Below, one piece after another: positions 40,093-48,690 of a stretch of DNA of 64,000 nucleotides. The notes under the pieces were generated by a model. It was given only the letters and a program-made list of their open reading frames with translations. It ran no database searches and was not told the origin of the DNA. Within the stretch, counting starts at the first letter, position 1; each line of letters begins with the position of its first letter. A program made the translations under genes and the position numbers. The DNA is taken from contig NZ_CP009458.1 in NCBI RefSeq assembly GCF_000758305.1, positions 62,001 through 126,000 on the forward strand. The letters are read 5' to 3'. Source of the DNA: Cedecea neteri (GTDB lineage: Bacteria > Pseudomonadota > Gammaproteobacteria > Enterobacterales > Enterobacteriaceae).

Positions 40093-41499
40093 ATGGGAAA
40101 ATTACAGCCTGTTGCGTTATGGCTGGCTTGCGGTCTGTTTTCACTCCAGGCCTCGGCCGACGACACGCCCGTTTCTATTACGACTCAGGGTCTGGCTCAA
40201 CAACAAGAGCTGCCCTCACTCGACGGCTCAACTGCCCTCCCGCTCAATGCCCCTGCGCCTGGAACCTTAACGCTGAACGACGCGGTCAACCGCTCTGTGA
40301 CCTGGCATCCCAGTATTCGAGAAGCTATCGGCAAACTGTCCAGCCAGTCCGAACAGATCAACGTCGCCAAATCCAAGTACTACCCGCAGATCAGCGCCGG
40401 GATGAACAACGGCTACACCAATACCTACACCAACAGCGGCTACAGCCCGTCGTTGGTGCTTTCTCTGTCCCAGATGCTCTACGACTTCGGCAAAGTGGCA
40501 AGCCAGGTCCGCGCGGAAACCGCCGGGGAAGCACAGGCCCAGGCCAACGTGCTGGTGAGCATTGATACCGTCGGGCACGACACCGCCTCGGCCATGGTAC
40601 AGGTGCAGCTCTGGCAGCAAATGGTCGACATTGCCAAAGAGCAGCTGGACGCGCTGACCGCCATTGGCCGCCTGACCCAGGAGCGTAACGACCAGGGCGC
40701 AACCTCGATGTCCGACGTGGTGCAAACCGACGCGCGTATCGAATCGGCTCGCTCACAGCTGATCCAGTATGAATCGAACCTCGACAGCACCCAGGCGACG
40801 CTGATGAGCCAGCTCGGCTGGACCAGCCTCAACAAAATCAGCCCTGATTTCCCGCAGAAGCTGAATAACAGCTGCAACGTGGCGAAACCGGACGACCGCC
40901 TGGTGCCTGCCGTGCTCGCCGCCTGGGCGCAAGCTAACGTTGCCCAGGCCAACCTGGACTACGCCAATTCACAGATGACGCCGACCATCTCGCTGGAGCC
41001 GTCCGTCCAGCACTACCTGAACAAAAACTACTCCGGCAGCGAAGTGCTGAACCGCACGCAATACTCGGCGTATATCCGCGTTGAAATGCCGATCTACCAG
41101 GGCGGTGGCCTGACGGCGCGCCGCAACGCTGCCAGCCACGCACTGGAAGCGGCACAGTCCGGTATCGACCGGGTTCGCCTGGACGTGCGCCAGAAGCTGC
41201 TGGAATCCCGCAGCCAGGCCATTAGCCTCGCCACCGCGCTCCAGGTGCTGCAGCGCCAGGAACAGCTGAGCGCCCGCACCCGCGAACTGTACCAACAGCA
41301 GTATCTCGACCTGGGCTCCCGCCCGCTGCTGGACGTGCTCAACGCCGAGCAGGAAGTCTTCCAGGCGCGCTTCGCCCAACAACAAACGCTGAGCCAGCTC
41401 CATCAACTGCAGCTTAACTGCCTGTATAACACCGGCAAATTACGCACCGCATTTGGTCTGGAACACCGCAACATCCAGTCCCTGGAGATTCAGCCATGA
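40093..41499 (+). CDS. bapB: TolC-family outer membrane channel of the adhesin secretion system
   Basis: Outer-membrane efflux protein forming the exit duct of a type I secretion system. 468 residues with a signal peptide (hydrophobic about 7-20, cleavage near ASA). Two OEP repeats rich in long helices (about 60-250 and 275-460), including LVLSLSQMLYDFGK and the second-repeat equivalent RVEMPIYQGGG. The stop overlaps the next start as ATGA, so coupling to the ABC transporter is tight. Equivalent by position to Salmonella bapB. Confidence 0.88.
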   Translation: MGKLQPVALWLACGLFSLQASADDTPVSITTQGLAQQQELPSLDGSTALPLNAPAPGTLTLNDAVNRSVTWHPSIREAIGKLSSQSEQINVAKSKYYPQISAGMNNGYTNTYTNSGYSPSLVLSLSQMLYDFGKVASQVRAETAGEAQAQANVLVSIDTVGHDTASAMVQVQLWQQMVDIAKEQLDALTAIGRLTQERNDQGATSMSDVVQTDARIESARSQLIQYESNLDSTQATLMSQLGWTSLNKISPDFPQKLNNSCNVAKPDDRLVPAVLAAWAQANVAQANLDYANSQMTPTISLEPSVQHYLNKNYSGSEVLNRTQYSAYIRVEMPIYQGGGLTARRNAASHALEAAQSGIDRVRLDVRQKLLESRSQAISLATALQVLQRQEQLSARTRELYQQQYLDLGSRPLLDVLNAEQEVFQARFAQQQTLSQLHQLQLNCLYNTGKLRTAFGLEHRNIQSLEIQP

Positions 41500-43703
41500 G
41501 CCAGACAGCCTCTCCCGCCGGGGAGTTTTTAAGCGAACAGGCCCTGACCCAATGGGCCCACGCCATCAGTCACGTCGCCGGACACTACCGCGTGGTTTGC
41601 TCTCCCGGCACCATTCAGGCCAACGCCCCGTGGTTCAAGGACAAAACCAAAGTCGCCGCGCTGACCCAACTTTCGCGCCAGGCCGGGCTTTCCTTCCACC
41701 TGCTCGGCAACACCGAAAAAGCGATATCCCAGTGGCGGCTGCCGGTGGTGGTGGACTTAGCCAACGGCCAGATCGCGGTGATCGAGCAGTTTGACGGCGA
41801 AGACACCGTGGATATCTGCTACTTCGACGAAGAACGCCACACCAACCGCCAGTCGCTCAGCAAGCTGCTGCCGGAGATCCGCTTTGTGGCCGCCCTGCGC
41901 CCGCTTTCGGCGCTGAAAGACAGCCGCGTCGACGCCTATATCTCACGCTTCAGCCCGGACTGGATGAAAGAGCTGATCATGCTGGATATTCGCCCGTACG
42001 GCCCGGTAATGCTGGCGGCGTTTTGGGTGAACGTGCTGTCGCTGGCCGGGATCCTGTTCTCGATGCAGGTGTACGACCGGGTGATCCCGGCCCAGTCGTA
42101 CCCGACGCTGTACGTGCTGGCGACCGGGGTACTGATCGCCGTGGTGTTCGGCTTCATCCTGAAGGTCACGCGCAGCAACATCATGGACGTGCTGGGCAAG
42201 CGGGCCGACATGCGCATTTCGGATCGAGTGTTCAGCCACGCCCTGCGGCTGCGCAACAGCGCCGTGCCCCGCTCCACCGGCAGCTTTATTTCTCAGCTGC
42301 GCGAGCTGGAGCAGATCCGCGAGATGATCACCTCCTCGACCATCTCCACGATCGTCGATCTGCCGTTCTTTATCTTGTTCGTTGGGGTGCTGGCGATCAT
42401 CGCCCCGCAGCTAGCGTGGATCGCCCCGGTCGCCGCCATCGTGATGGTGCTGCCCGGCCTGCTGCTGCAGAAAAAGCTCGCCACTCTGGCCAACCAGGCC
42501 GCCCACGAATCCACTCTGCGCAACGCCGTGCTGGTGGAAAGCGTGCAGGGGCTGGAGGACATCAAACTGATGCAGGCGGAGAACCGCTTCCTCCAGCAGT
42601 GGAACAGCTACATCCGCATTACCGCCGAGTCCGGCCTGAAAACCCGCGAACTGACCCAGGGCTTAATCAGCTGGGGGATCACCATTCAGAGCCTGGTATT
42701 TGTGGTGGTGGTGCTGTTCGGCGCCCCGCTGGTGATTGAAGGTGAAATGACCACCGGGGCCATGGTCGCCGCCTCGATGCTGGCCTCAAGGATGATTGCC
42801 CCGATGGCCAACCTGTGCGGCGTGCTCGCCCGCTGGCAGCAGGTCAAAGCTGCCAAACAGGGGCTGGACAGCATCATGCAGCTGCCGGTGGAAACCCAGC
42901 GCGATGAAAACCTCATCCACAAGGACATCCTCCACGGGCACTACCTGTTTGAAAGCGCGCAGTTCAAATACCACAGCGAAGATCCGCGCATTCCGCTGCG
43001 TATTGCCCGCCTTGAGATCCAGCGCGGCGAGCGCATTGCCGTGCTCGGACGCAACGGTGCGGGTAAATCCACGCTGCTGCAGGCGCTTGCCGGCGGGGTC
43101 GATCTCGCCAGCGGCGAAGCCCGGCTCGACGATCTCGCGATGTCGCAAATCGACATGGCGGATCTGCGCCGCAACATCGGCTTCCTGAGCCAGAACGCGC
43201 GGCTGTTTTACGGCACGCTGCGGGAAAACCTCACCCTCGGTGCACCGCACGCCAGCGACGAGGCTATCTTCGAGGCGCTGGACGTGAGCGGCGCGAGCAA
43301 CTTTGTGAAGCACCTGCCCAAAGGCCTGGATCACCCGATCATGGAAGGCGGCAGCGGACTTTCCGGCGGGCAGCGGCAGTCGATCCTGCTGGCGCGAATG
43401 CTGCTGCGCTCGCCCAACATCGTGTTGCTCGATGAGCCCACCGCCTCGCTGGACGACCATACCGAACGGGAATTTATTCAGCGGCTGAACCAGTGGCTCG
43501 GCCACCGCACGCTGGTCGTCGCCACCCACCGCGTGCCGGTACTCGAGCTGGTTGAACGCGTGCTGGTGCTGAAAGACGGCCAGTTGGTAATGGATGCACC
43601 GAAGGCGCAGGCGCTCGGCGCCGCAAGACCGGCACAGGCTCAGGCCCCGGCCGCCGCCCAGACACCACCGCGGGAGTGGAACAATGAAAACCAGTCAGCA
43701 TGA
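41496..43703 (+). CDS. bapC: Type I secretion ABC transporter with C39-like domain (LapB type)
   Basis: Inner-membrane permease-ATPase powering adhesin export. 735 residues: N-terminal C39-like domain (about 1-140) lacking the catalytic Q-x4-D/E-C motif, so it should bind substrate without cutting; six-helix ABC membrane domain (about 155-460); ATPase domain with Walker A GRNGAGKST, signature LSGGQRQS, Walker B IVLLDEPTASLDD and H-loop THR. The tail (PAQAQAPAAAQ) is Ala/Pro-rich. Overlaps bapD by 20 bp. Confidence 0.9.
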   Translation: MSQTASPAGEFLSEQALTQWAHAISHVAGHYRVVCSPGTIQANAPWFKDKTKVAALTQLSRQAGLSFHLLGNTEKAISQWRLPVVVDLANGQIAVIEQFDGEDTVDICYFDEERHTNRQSLSKLLPEIRFVAALRPLSALKDSRVDAYISRFSPDWMKELIMLDIRPYGPVMLAAFWVNVLSLAGILFSMQVYDRVIPAQSYPTLYVLATGVLIAVVFGFILKVTRSNIMDVLGKRADMRISDRVFSHALRLRNSAVPRSTGSFISQLRELEQIREMITSSTISTIVDLPFFILFVGVLAIIAPQLAWIAPVAAIVMVLPGLLLQKKLATLANQAAHESTLRNAVLVESVQGLEDIKLMQAENRFLQQWNSYIRITAESGLKTRELTQGLISWGITIQSLVFVVVVLFGAPLVIEGEMTTGAMVAASMLASRMIAPMANLCGVLARWQQVKAAKQGLDSIMQLPVETQRDENLIHKDILHGHYLFESAQFKYHSEDPRIPLRIARLEIQRGERIAVLGRNGAGKSTLLQALAGGVDLASGEARLDDLAMSQIDMADLRRNIGFLSQNARLFYGTLRENLTLGAPHASDEAIFEALDVSGASNFVKHLPKGLDHPIMEGGSGLSGGQRQSILLARMLLRSPNIVLLDEPTASLDDHTEREFIQRLNQWLGHRTLVVATHRVPVLELVERVLVLKDGQLVMDAPKAQALGAARPAQAQAPAAAQTPPREWNNENQSA

Positions 43704-44874
43704 CGTCACCATGGATGACCCGGACATCCAGCGCGAAAGCGAATTCTCCGGGGCGAGCCGCATTATCCTGCTCATCACGCTGCTGTTTGCTCTGTTCGGC
43801 GTCTGGGCGTGGTTCGGCACGCTGGACGAAGTCTCCACCGGCACCGGGAAAGTGGTGCCGAGTTCCCGCGAGCAGATTTTGCAGTCGCTGGACGGCGGGA
43901 TAGTCACCGAGCTGCTGGTGCACGAGGGCGACAAAGTGCAGGCCGGGCAAATCGTCGCCCGTCTCGACCCGACCCGCTCCGAGTCCAACGTCGGGGAAAG
44001 CACGGCTCGCTACCGCGCTTCTCTGGCCTCCAGCGCGCGACTTTACGCGGAAGTGAACGACCAGCCGCTGAAGTTCCCGGACTCACTCAAAGCGTTCCCG
44101 GACCTGATCGCCTCCGAAACCCGGCTGTATAAAACCCGCCGGGCGCAGCTGAACGACTCCGAAGCCGAGCTGCGGGACGCGCTGACGTCGGTCAATAAAG
44201 AGCTGGATATCACCCAGCGGCTGGTGAAAAGCGGCGCAGCGAGCCACGTAGAAGTGCTGCGCCTGCAGCGGCAGAAAAGCGACCTGGGCCTGAGAATTAC
44301 CGACCTGCGCTCGCAGTATTACGTGCAGGCGCGCGAGGCGTTATCGAAGGCCAATGCCGAAGTGGATATGCTGGACGCCATCATCAAAGGCCGTGAAGAT
44401 TCGGTCACCCGCATGACTGTGCGCTCCCCGGTGCGCGGCATCGTGAAGAACATCCAGGTGACCACCATCGGCGGCGTTATTCCGCCGAACGGCGAAATGA
44501 TGGAAATTGTGCCGGTGGACGATCACCTGCTGATTGAGGCGCGGCTCTCCCCGCGCGACATTGCCTTTATTCATCCAGGCCAGCGCGCGCTGGTGAAAAT
44601 CACCGCCTACGATTACGCCATTTATGGCGGGCTGGAAGGCACCGTGGAAACCATCTCCCCGGACACCATTCAGGACAAAGTGAAGCCGGAAATCGTCTAC
44701 TACCGGGTGTTTATCCGCACCAACCAGGACTACCTGGTGAACAAAGTCGGCCACCATTTCTCCATCTCACCGGGGATGGTGGCGACCGTGGACATTAAAA
44801 CCGGGCAGAAAACCATCGTTGAGTACCTGATTAAGCCGTTCAACCGCGCCCGCGAGGCGCTGCGCGAACGTTAA
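43684..44874 (+). CDS. bapD: HlyD-family membrane fusion protein of the adhesin secretion system
   Basis: Periplasmic adaptor linking the ABC transporter to the TolC-like channel. The start MKTSQHDVTMDD (396 residues) has a GGAGTGGAAC site inside the bapC end; a longer arginine-rich frame is an artefact. One TM helix (about 26-47), split lipoyl domain (SLDGGIVTELLVHEGDKVQAG; VRSPVRGIVKNIQVTT), coiled-coil hairpin (about 130-235) and C-terminal beta barrel ending SPGMVATVDIKTGQKTIVEYLIKP, the HlyD/LapC signature. Last gene of the operon. Confidence 0.9.
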   Translation: MKTSQHDVTMDDPDIQRESEFSGASRIILLITLLFALFGVWAWFGTLDEVSTGTGKVVPSSREQILQSLDGGIVTELLVHEGDKVQAGQIVARLDPTRSESNVGESTARYRASLASSARLYAEVNDQPLKFPDSLKAFPDLIASETRLYKTRRAQLNDSEAELRDALTSVNKELDITQRLVKSGAASHVEVLRLQRQKSDLGLRITDLRSQYYVQAREALSKANAEVDMLDAIIKGREDSVTRMTVRSPVRGIVKNIQVTTIGGVIPPNGEMMEIVPVDDHLLIEARLSPRDIAFIHPGQRALVKITAYDYAIYGGLEGTVETISPDTIQDKVKPEIVYYRVFIRTNQDYLVNKVGHHFSISPGMVATVDIKTGQKTIVEYLIKPFNRAREALRER

Positions 44875-44884
44875 TTGACCGCCT

Positions 44885-44938
44885 ATCCCGCTGGTGCTGA
44901 AGGAATTTTGTACGCCTTGCACTCAGCGGGATTTCTCT
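44885..44938 (+). terminator. Probable terminator of the bap operon
   Basis: ATCCCGCTG (44885-44893) pairs perfectly with CAGCGGGAT (44924-44932) across a 30-nt loop and is followed by TTCTCTTT, 10 bp after the bapD stop. Confidence 0.6.
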
Positions 44939-44947
44939 TTAGACGGC

Positions 44948-44977
44948 TGGTCACACGCGTAATAAATCTGTTATACT
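44948..44977 (+). promoter_or_regulatory. ssrA promoter
   Basis: -10 TATACT (44972-44977) ends 14 bp before the mature tmRNA 5' end, with a weak -35 TGGTCA at 44948-44953 (18-nt spacer). Confidence 0.6.
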
Positions 44978-44991
44978 CGCCGGTACACATT

Positions 44992-45355
44992 GGGGCTGAT
45001 TCTGGATTCGACGGGATTTGCGAAACCCAAGGTGCATGCCGAGGGGCGGTTGGCCTCGTAAAAAGCCGCAAAAAAATAGTCGCAAACGACGAAAACTACG
45101 CTTTAGCAGCTTAATAACCTGCTCTGAGCCCTCTCTCCCTAGCTTCCGCTCTTAAGACGGGGATCAAAGAGAGGTCAAACCCAAAAGAGATCGTGTGGAT
45201 GCCTTGCCTGGGGTTGAAGCATTAAAACTAATCAGGATAGTCTGGTAATGGCGTGTCTGTCCGCAGTTGCCCGGCGAATGTAAAGACTGACTAAGCATGT
45301 AGTACCGAGGATGTAGAAATTTCGGACGCGGGTTCAACTCCCGCCAGCTCCACCA
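44992..45355 (+). ncRNA. ssrA: Transfer-messenger RNA (tmRNA)
   Basis: 364 nt with all hallmarks: 5' GGGGCTGATTCTGGATTCGACGG, the resume codon and tag frame at 45082-45114 encoding ANDENYALAA (with the initial Ala from the charged tmRNA), pseudoknot region, and a tRNA-Ala-like 3' end with TTCAACTCCCGCC and CCACCA. Works with SmpB to rescue stalled ribosomes and tag the unfinished proteins for ClpXP. Its 3' end is the attachment site of the island that follows. Confidence 0.99.
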
Positions 45356-45359
45356 AATC
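45324..45359 (+). repeat. Attachment-site copy at the ssrA 3' end (left)
   Basis: The last about 36 bp of ssrA. An imperfect copy lies at 47673-47707: TTCAACTCCC, CCAGC and CCACCA are identical, with a few substitutions and two 1-bp indels around them. Together they mark a 2.3-kb insertion. Confidence 0.8.
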
Positions 45360-45484
45360 ATGATTGGATAGTGCCAGGATGGTACTATCAAAAACAGGAA
45401 GTTAGCAGTCTCAGCATGACACCGACCAGACGGTGAGGAGACAAAAAAGATACGCAAAGGAGCCGCGGCTCTTTGATGACACAG

Positions 45485-45509
45485 AAGCCCGCTGATGCGG
45501 GCTTTTTTT
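45485..45509 (+). terminator. Terminator after ssrA (left of island genes)
   Basis: AAGCCCGC/GCGGGCTT (45485-45492, 45497-45504), loop TGAT, then T-run to 45509. A further hairpin GATAGTGCC/GGTACTATC (45367-45389) lies between it and ssrA. Confidence 0.9.
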
Positions 45510-45523
45510 ATGGGATAAGACAT

Positions 45524-46444
45524 ATGAACCAACTGCAAGAAATCATTCAGATACTAAGTACTGGTGATGAAGGCACAACAAATGCTCTCATAAAAACGAA
45601 GATCCTTCTTTTCTCTATCGGAAAAAAGGAGCTTGCTGCATGGGTAAACCATGAAATAAATGGTTATCCTGATTCAGTTTCCCTTCCCGATTATAGAATT
45701 GTTGGCACAAGAATTCTTGCAGATCTGAACAACTCCGTTCGCCTATATAGTGCTTTTCCGTTACCGATTGGCTATCTAAGTGAAGATGACTATAAAGATG
45801 CTACAACCAGTGAAGTGAGACTTTCAATCAGTCAAGTCGAAGACTTAGTAACCAATGCCGGTGATAGCCATGTACTTCAGCAGCCAATCCCTTTAGATTA
45901 CGCGTTAATTAAATATTGCAAAGATATCGATAGAGGCTATGAGTTAACACGCTGTTATAAAGAGATCGCGCTACATAGCTTCGCTTCCATCCTAACTCAG
46001 GTCAGGTCACGGCTACTTGATTTTATACTTGAGCTTTCTGATCAAGTTTCTGAAATACCAGATGAGAAAAACATGACAGAAAAACTTAAAAATATCGATA
46101 CATCTTCATTATTCCATAACTCAATTTTTGGAGACAATACCGTCATAAACTTCGGAAATGAAAACTCATTTTCTGTAAACAACCACATCGTAAAAAATGA
46201 CACTGAATCATTAAAAGAGTATCTCTTCGCTCAAGGCTTCCCTAAATCTGATGTTAACGATTTAGAAATTGCTATTGGTGAAGATGGTCCGATAGCTAAC
46301 AAGCGTGGTGAGTATGGTCAATCTGTTAGTAAATGGTTGGCAAATATTGCGAGTAAAGCAGCGCTTGGAACTTTGGGCATAGGAATAGCTGCTGCAACTC
46401 AAGCAGCAACCGCGGCTCTGAAAAAATACTACGGTCTATCATAA
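45524..46444 (+). CDS. AbiTii-domain protein, candidate phage-defence factor
   Basis: 306 residues from ATG at 45524 (RBS weak, GGGATAAGA). The N-terminal about 190 residues resemble the AbiTii domain: LQEIIQILSTGDEGTTNALIKTK, IGKKELAAWVNHEINGYPD, LPDYRIVGTRI. The middle (about 205-230) has a low-complexity stretch around SIFGDNTVINFGNENSFSVNN, and the C-terminus ends in an Ala-rich helix (about 270-300). AbiTii domains are found in abortive-infection-like contexts but have no defined biochemical activity. The codon use is AT-rich compared with the core genes. It lies inside the ssrA island, consistent with acquisition by integration. The domain name comes from my recall of the family pattern. 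Confidence 0.7.
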   Translation: MNQLQEIIQILSTGDEGTTNALIKTKILLFSIGKKELAAWVNHEINGYPDSVSLPDYRIVGTRILADLNNSVRLYSAFPLPIGYLSEDDYKDATTSEVRLSISQVEDLVTNAGDSHVLQQPIPLDYALIKYCKDIDRGYELTRCYKEIALHSFASILTQVRSRLLDFILELSDQVSEIPDEKNMTEKLKNIDTSSLFHNSIFGDNTVINFGNENSFSVNNHIVKNDTESLKEYLFAQGFPKSDVNDLEIAIGEDGPIANKRGEYGQSVSKWLANIASKAALGTLGIGIAAATQAATAALKKYYGLS

Positions 46445-46592
46445 CCATCATGGGGTGTCGGGGGCTGGTCAAACGGACGAAACGATAATTACCTTGGCCA
46501 GCCAAAAATCGTTCTCATTCATGAAATGATGCGACGATATTTGAGGCCCCAAAACAGGCAAAACCTAGGCAAACGCAGATGCGATAAGAAAG

Positions 46593-46751
46593 AATAGTTC
46601 CCACGCTCTGGAAAGCTGGCATTCGTTATCGCCCCCATACGAGACAAGACATACCTTCGCAACACAACTAATCAGTCGTGGAGCTAACTTGCTCTGGTTA
46701 GCTACTCATATGGGACACAAGGGACCAGAATTGCTATTCAGATATTTTTGA
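46593..46751 (+). pseudogene. Tyrosine-recombinase (integrase) C-terminal remnant, frameshifted
   Basis: Translation reads IVPTLWKAGIRYRP to about 46634; then, after a one-base shift in the run of C at 46631-46635, PYETRHTFATQL... to a stop at 46749-46751. The segment has the box II pattern of phage integrases: catalytic Arg and His in TRHTFAT, the MGHK motif, and a final FRYF tyrosine. Only the last 50 or so residues are intact enough to recognise; the upstream frame carries stops. It is the decayed integrase of the island at ssrA. The rest of the 46445-46855 gap shows no gene. Confidence 0.82.
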
Positions 46752-46855
46752 CGATATCTTAAGGATATATGACAATTCAACATCTAAAAATCATTTTCAC
46801 GGCAAAATAAAATACATAATAATCCCCAACAAACATCTCAGCAGGAGATTATAAA

Positions 46856-47659
46856 TTGTTAAGCCTACCATCCGATAAAATACTAAGCATACTGTCATCT
46901 ATTGGTACATTCGTTTCTGCAATTGCAGCTATATATGCAATTTGGTTGACGATAATACAAAAAAGACTGACATACAAACCTGAGATAATTATAAAAGATA
47001 CAAATATCTCGATGGAAACATCAAAATATGATGGTTTTGATAATGATGTAATAAAAAACCAAAAAAATAAAGTAATGCGCACGAAATTTACAAATATTGG
47101 GTTAGGTGCAGCTATATCTGTTAAATACTGGTGGTCTTTTGATTATCAAAAATCATTCAAACAATACCATTCTTTATTCAGTAATACGTTAGGGTATAAG
47201 GATGAATCAATAACTACTGAATTTAAAGAAAACTGTATCTTCATTCATAATAAAAACACCACTTCAATTTTCTTAACTAAAGAGTATAGTGAGATAGATT
47301 TTTCCCTTCCATATAGTGTTGATAAAGAATCGACTGAGTTATTAATAGACGAACTACCAATAACAATTACATTAAATAAATTTTATCTATTAATGAAATC
47401 GAGAGGTAACCCTGTACTATTCATTAACGGACCAATTCTATCAATAGAATATCTAGATATAGAGGGAAGAAAGAACCTCACAAGATGGGAAACAAAATTG
47501 AAGATGAGAAGAGCAGAACTTTCTATAAACAACATGCAGGCTGACTTTTCACTTGAATTCACTCCAATACCTCGTGGATGGACTGCACGTGGACTAAAAA
47601 AGATCCGTGAAATATCTGCAGGAATTAAATTAATAGTAAATAGACGTAAAAACAGATAG
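46856..47659 (+). CDS. Unknown membrane-anchored protein in the ssrA island
   Basis: 267 residues from a TTG start with a strong AGGAG site eight bases upstream (46843-46847). One N-terminal transmembrane helix (about 8-32, ILSSIGTFVSAIAAIYAIWLT), then a cytoplasmic domain rich in Lys, Asn, Ile and Phe. No catalytic motif recognised. The reading frame is intact and well expressed by its RBS despite being in a decayed island. Strong AT bias suggests horizontal origin. It could work with the AbiTii protein upstream, but 410 bp and an integrase remnant separate them. Confidence 0.65.
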   Translation: MLSLPSDKILSILSSIGTFVSAIAAIYAIWLTIIQKRLTYKPEIIIKDTNISMETSKYDGFDNDVIKNQKNKVMRTKFTNIGLGAAISVKYWWSFDYQKSFKQYHSLFSNTLGYKDESITTEFKENCIFIHNKNTTSIFLTKEYSEIDFSLPYSVDKESTELLIDELPITITLNKFYLLMKSRGNPVLFINGPILSIEYLDIEGRKNLTRWETKLKMRRAELSINNMQADFSLEFTPIPRGWTARGLKKIREISAGIKLIVNRRKNR

Positions 47660-47672
47660 TTAACAAATCACA

Positions 47673-47707
47673 GATGCGGATTCAACTCCCACCAGCCCAC
47701 CAAAATC
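47673..47707 (+). repeat. Imperfect duplicate of the ssrA 3' end (right att copy)
   Basis: GATGCGGATTCAACTCCC and ACCAGC-CCACCA here match the ssrA 3' end at 45324-45359 with a few changes. It is followed by a sequence resembling the native ssrA downstream region, so this is the displaced chromosomal end of the site. Confidence 0.75.
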
Positions 47708-47745
47708 TTTTGTTGATAGTTGCCAGCTCCCTATACGGAGTCCTG

Positions 47746-47780
47746 AAAGCCCGCATGATACAAGTTATGTGGGCTTTTTT
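47746..47780 (+). terminator. Displaced native ssrA terminator
   Basis: GTCCTGAAAGCCCGCAT...ATGTGGGCTTTTTT: stem AAAGCCCGCAT/ATGTGGGCTTT (47746-47756, 47767-47777, one G-T pair) and a T-run. The GTCCT-A-AGCCCGC lead-in resembles the sequence that follows ssrA in E. coli. Confidence 0.82.
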
Positions 47781-47864
47781 GTGTCTGAAATTAAAGCATG
47801 AAAGAGGCTTGCTCTCTCCAATTTTGGCAGGCCACATGGATGTTAGCGTCATAAATACCAGAAG

Positions 47865-48197
47865 TTATATTTCCCAATGGTCATCAACCCAGCTAACCGC
47901 GGAATCATCAATACTTATTTCCCAATCCGCAGACGGCAAAGCAATTTTCAGTTTAGAAAGTGCTTCAAGCCAGTAATCAACGGCTTCGATAAGCATGTTT
48001 TCATCATCAAGAGGAAGTTTAGTGGATCCTTCCAGGATGTGCCCTGACGAAGGTTCACTATAAAAGGACAAAGTCTCTTCTTCGTCTCGGTATGGGTATT
48101 TTTCATTGTAATTATCTAGAATCAATTGGATATGCTGATGTTCTAGCGAAGTCATAGGTTCATTACGTTTAGCGGAGTAATAAATTGATGAACTCAT
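47865..48197 (-). CDS. Unknown small acidic protein
   Basis: 110 residues, preceded by an AGAGATAAAG ribosome binding sequence. No signal peptide or membrane helix. Rich in Asp/Glu (for example LDDENMLIEAVDYWLEAL and IDDSAVSWVDDHWEI near the end) and Trp. Size and acidity are those of many cytosolic immunity-type proteins, but no partner toxin is visible here, so that is only a possibility. It lies just right of the ssrA island. Confidence 0.6.
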   Translation of the reverse strand: MSSSIYYSAKRNEPMTSLEHQHIQLILDNYNEKYPYRDEEETLSFYSEPSSGHILEGSTKLPLDDENMLIEAVDYWLEALSKLKIALPSADWEISIDDSAVSWVDDHWEI

Positions 48198-48288
48198 TCT
48201 TTATCTCTTAGTAGTAAGCATCTGTATCAGAAAAAACCTATGCATTGTCAGTTGATGCGGAGTAATTATTCTCCCTTCATGCCCTAAC

Positions 48289-48690
48289 TCACCCAAAAAC
48301 ATGCTGAAACTCAATCTTTTCTGTCTTATCGGAAATACATAACGAGAGGAACTTCTCTTTAAAACCTGCTGGAGGTGATTTCAGGTGTGTTACAGCCTCA
48401 GGATTAGACTCTAATACATGCAACTGCGACAGCAAATTTTTTCCCATTAAGGCAGCGGCATGCTCACCTAAGCTTTCTTTATTATTTCTCAGGTAAGCGT
48501 CCAATATTTTATTTGAAGCGGCTACTGCCTCCGTTTCAGAATGCCCCAGTTCAAAGCGCGTATGGAGTAATTGATACTGAGCCTGACAAGCTGCTTCCGC
48601 CATTTCTCTCGCCTGCTCTTTTGGCCTAGGTTCTGCGGCCCAGGACATAGGTGTAACGAACAAAATCGCCAGTAAAACACCTGCTTTCAT
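48289..48690 (-). CDS. Unknown small exported protein
   Basis: 133 residues from ATG at 48690 (a TTG directly before it is also possible). Signal peptide MKAGVLLAILFVTPMSWA with likely cleavage before AEPRP. The mature part is helical, Ala/Glu/Leu-rich, with two cysteines (AACQAQ and LCISD) able to form a disulfide in the periplasm. Family not recognised. Confidence 0.6.
   Translation of the reverse strand: MKAGVLLAILFVTPMSWAAEPRPKEQAREMAEAACQAQYQLLHTRFELGHSETEAVAASNKILDAYLRNNKESLGEHAAALMGKNLLSQLHVLESNPEAVTHLKSPPAGFKEKFLSLCISDKTEKIEFQHVFG

Noticed and set aside
45367..45389. Hairpin after ssrA considered as a tRNA or second small RNA
   Set aside because: Only one stem is present and no promoter or T-run is associated with it.
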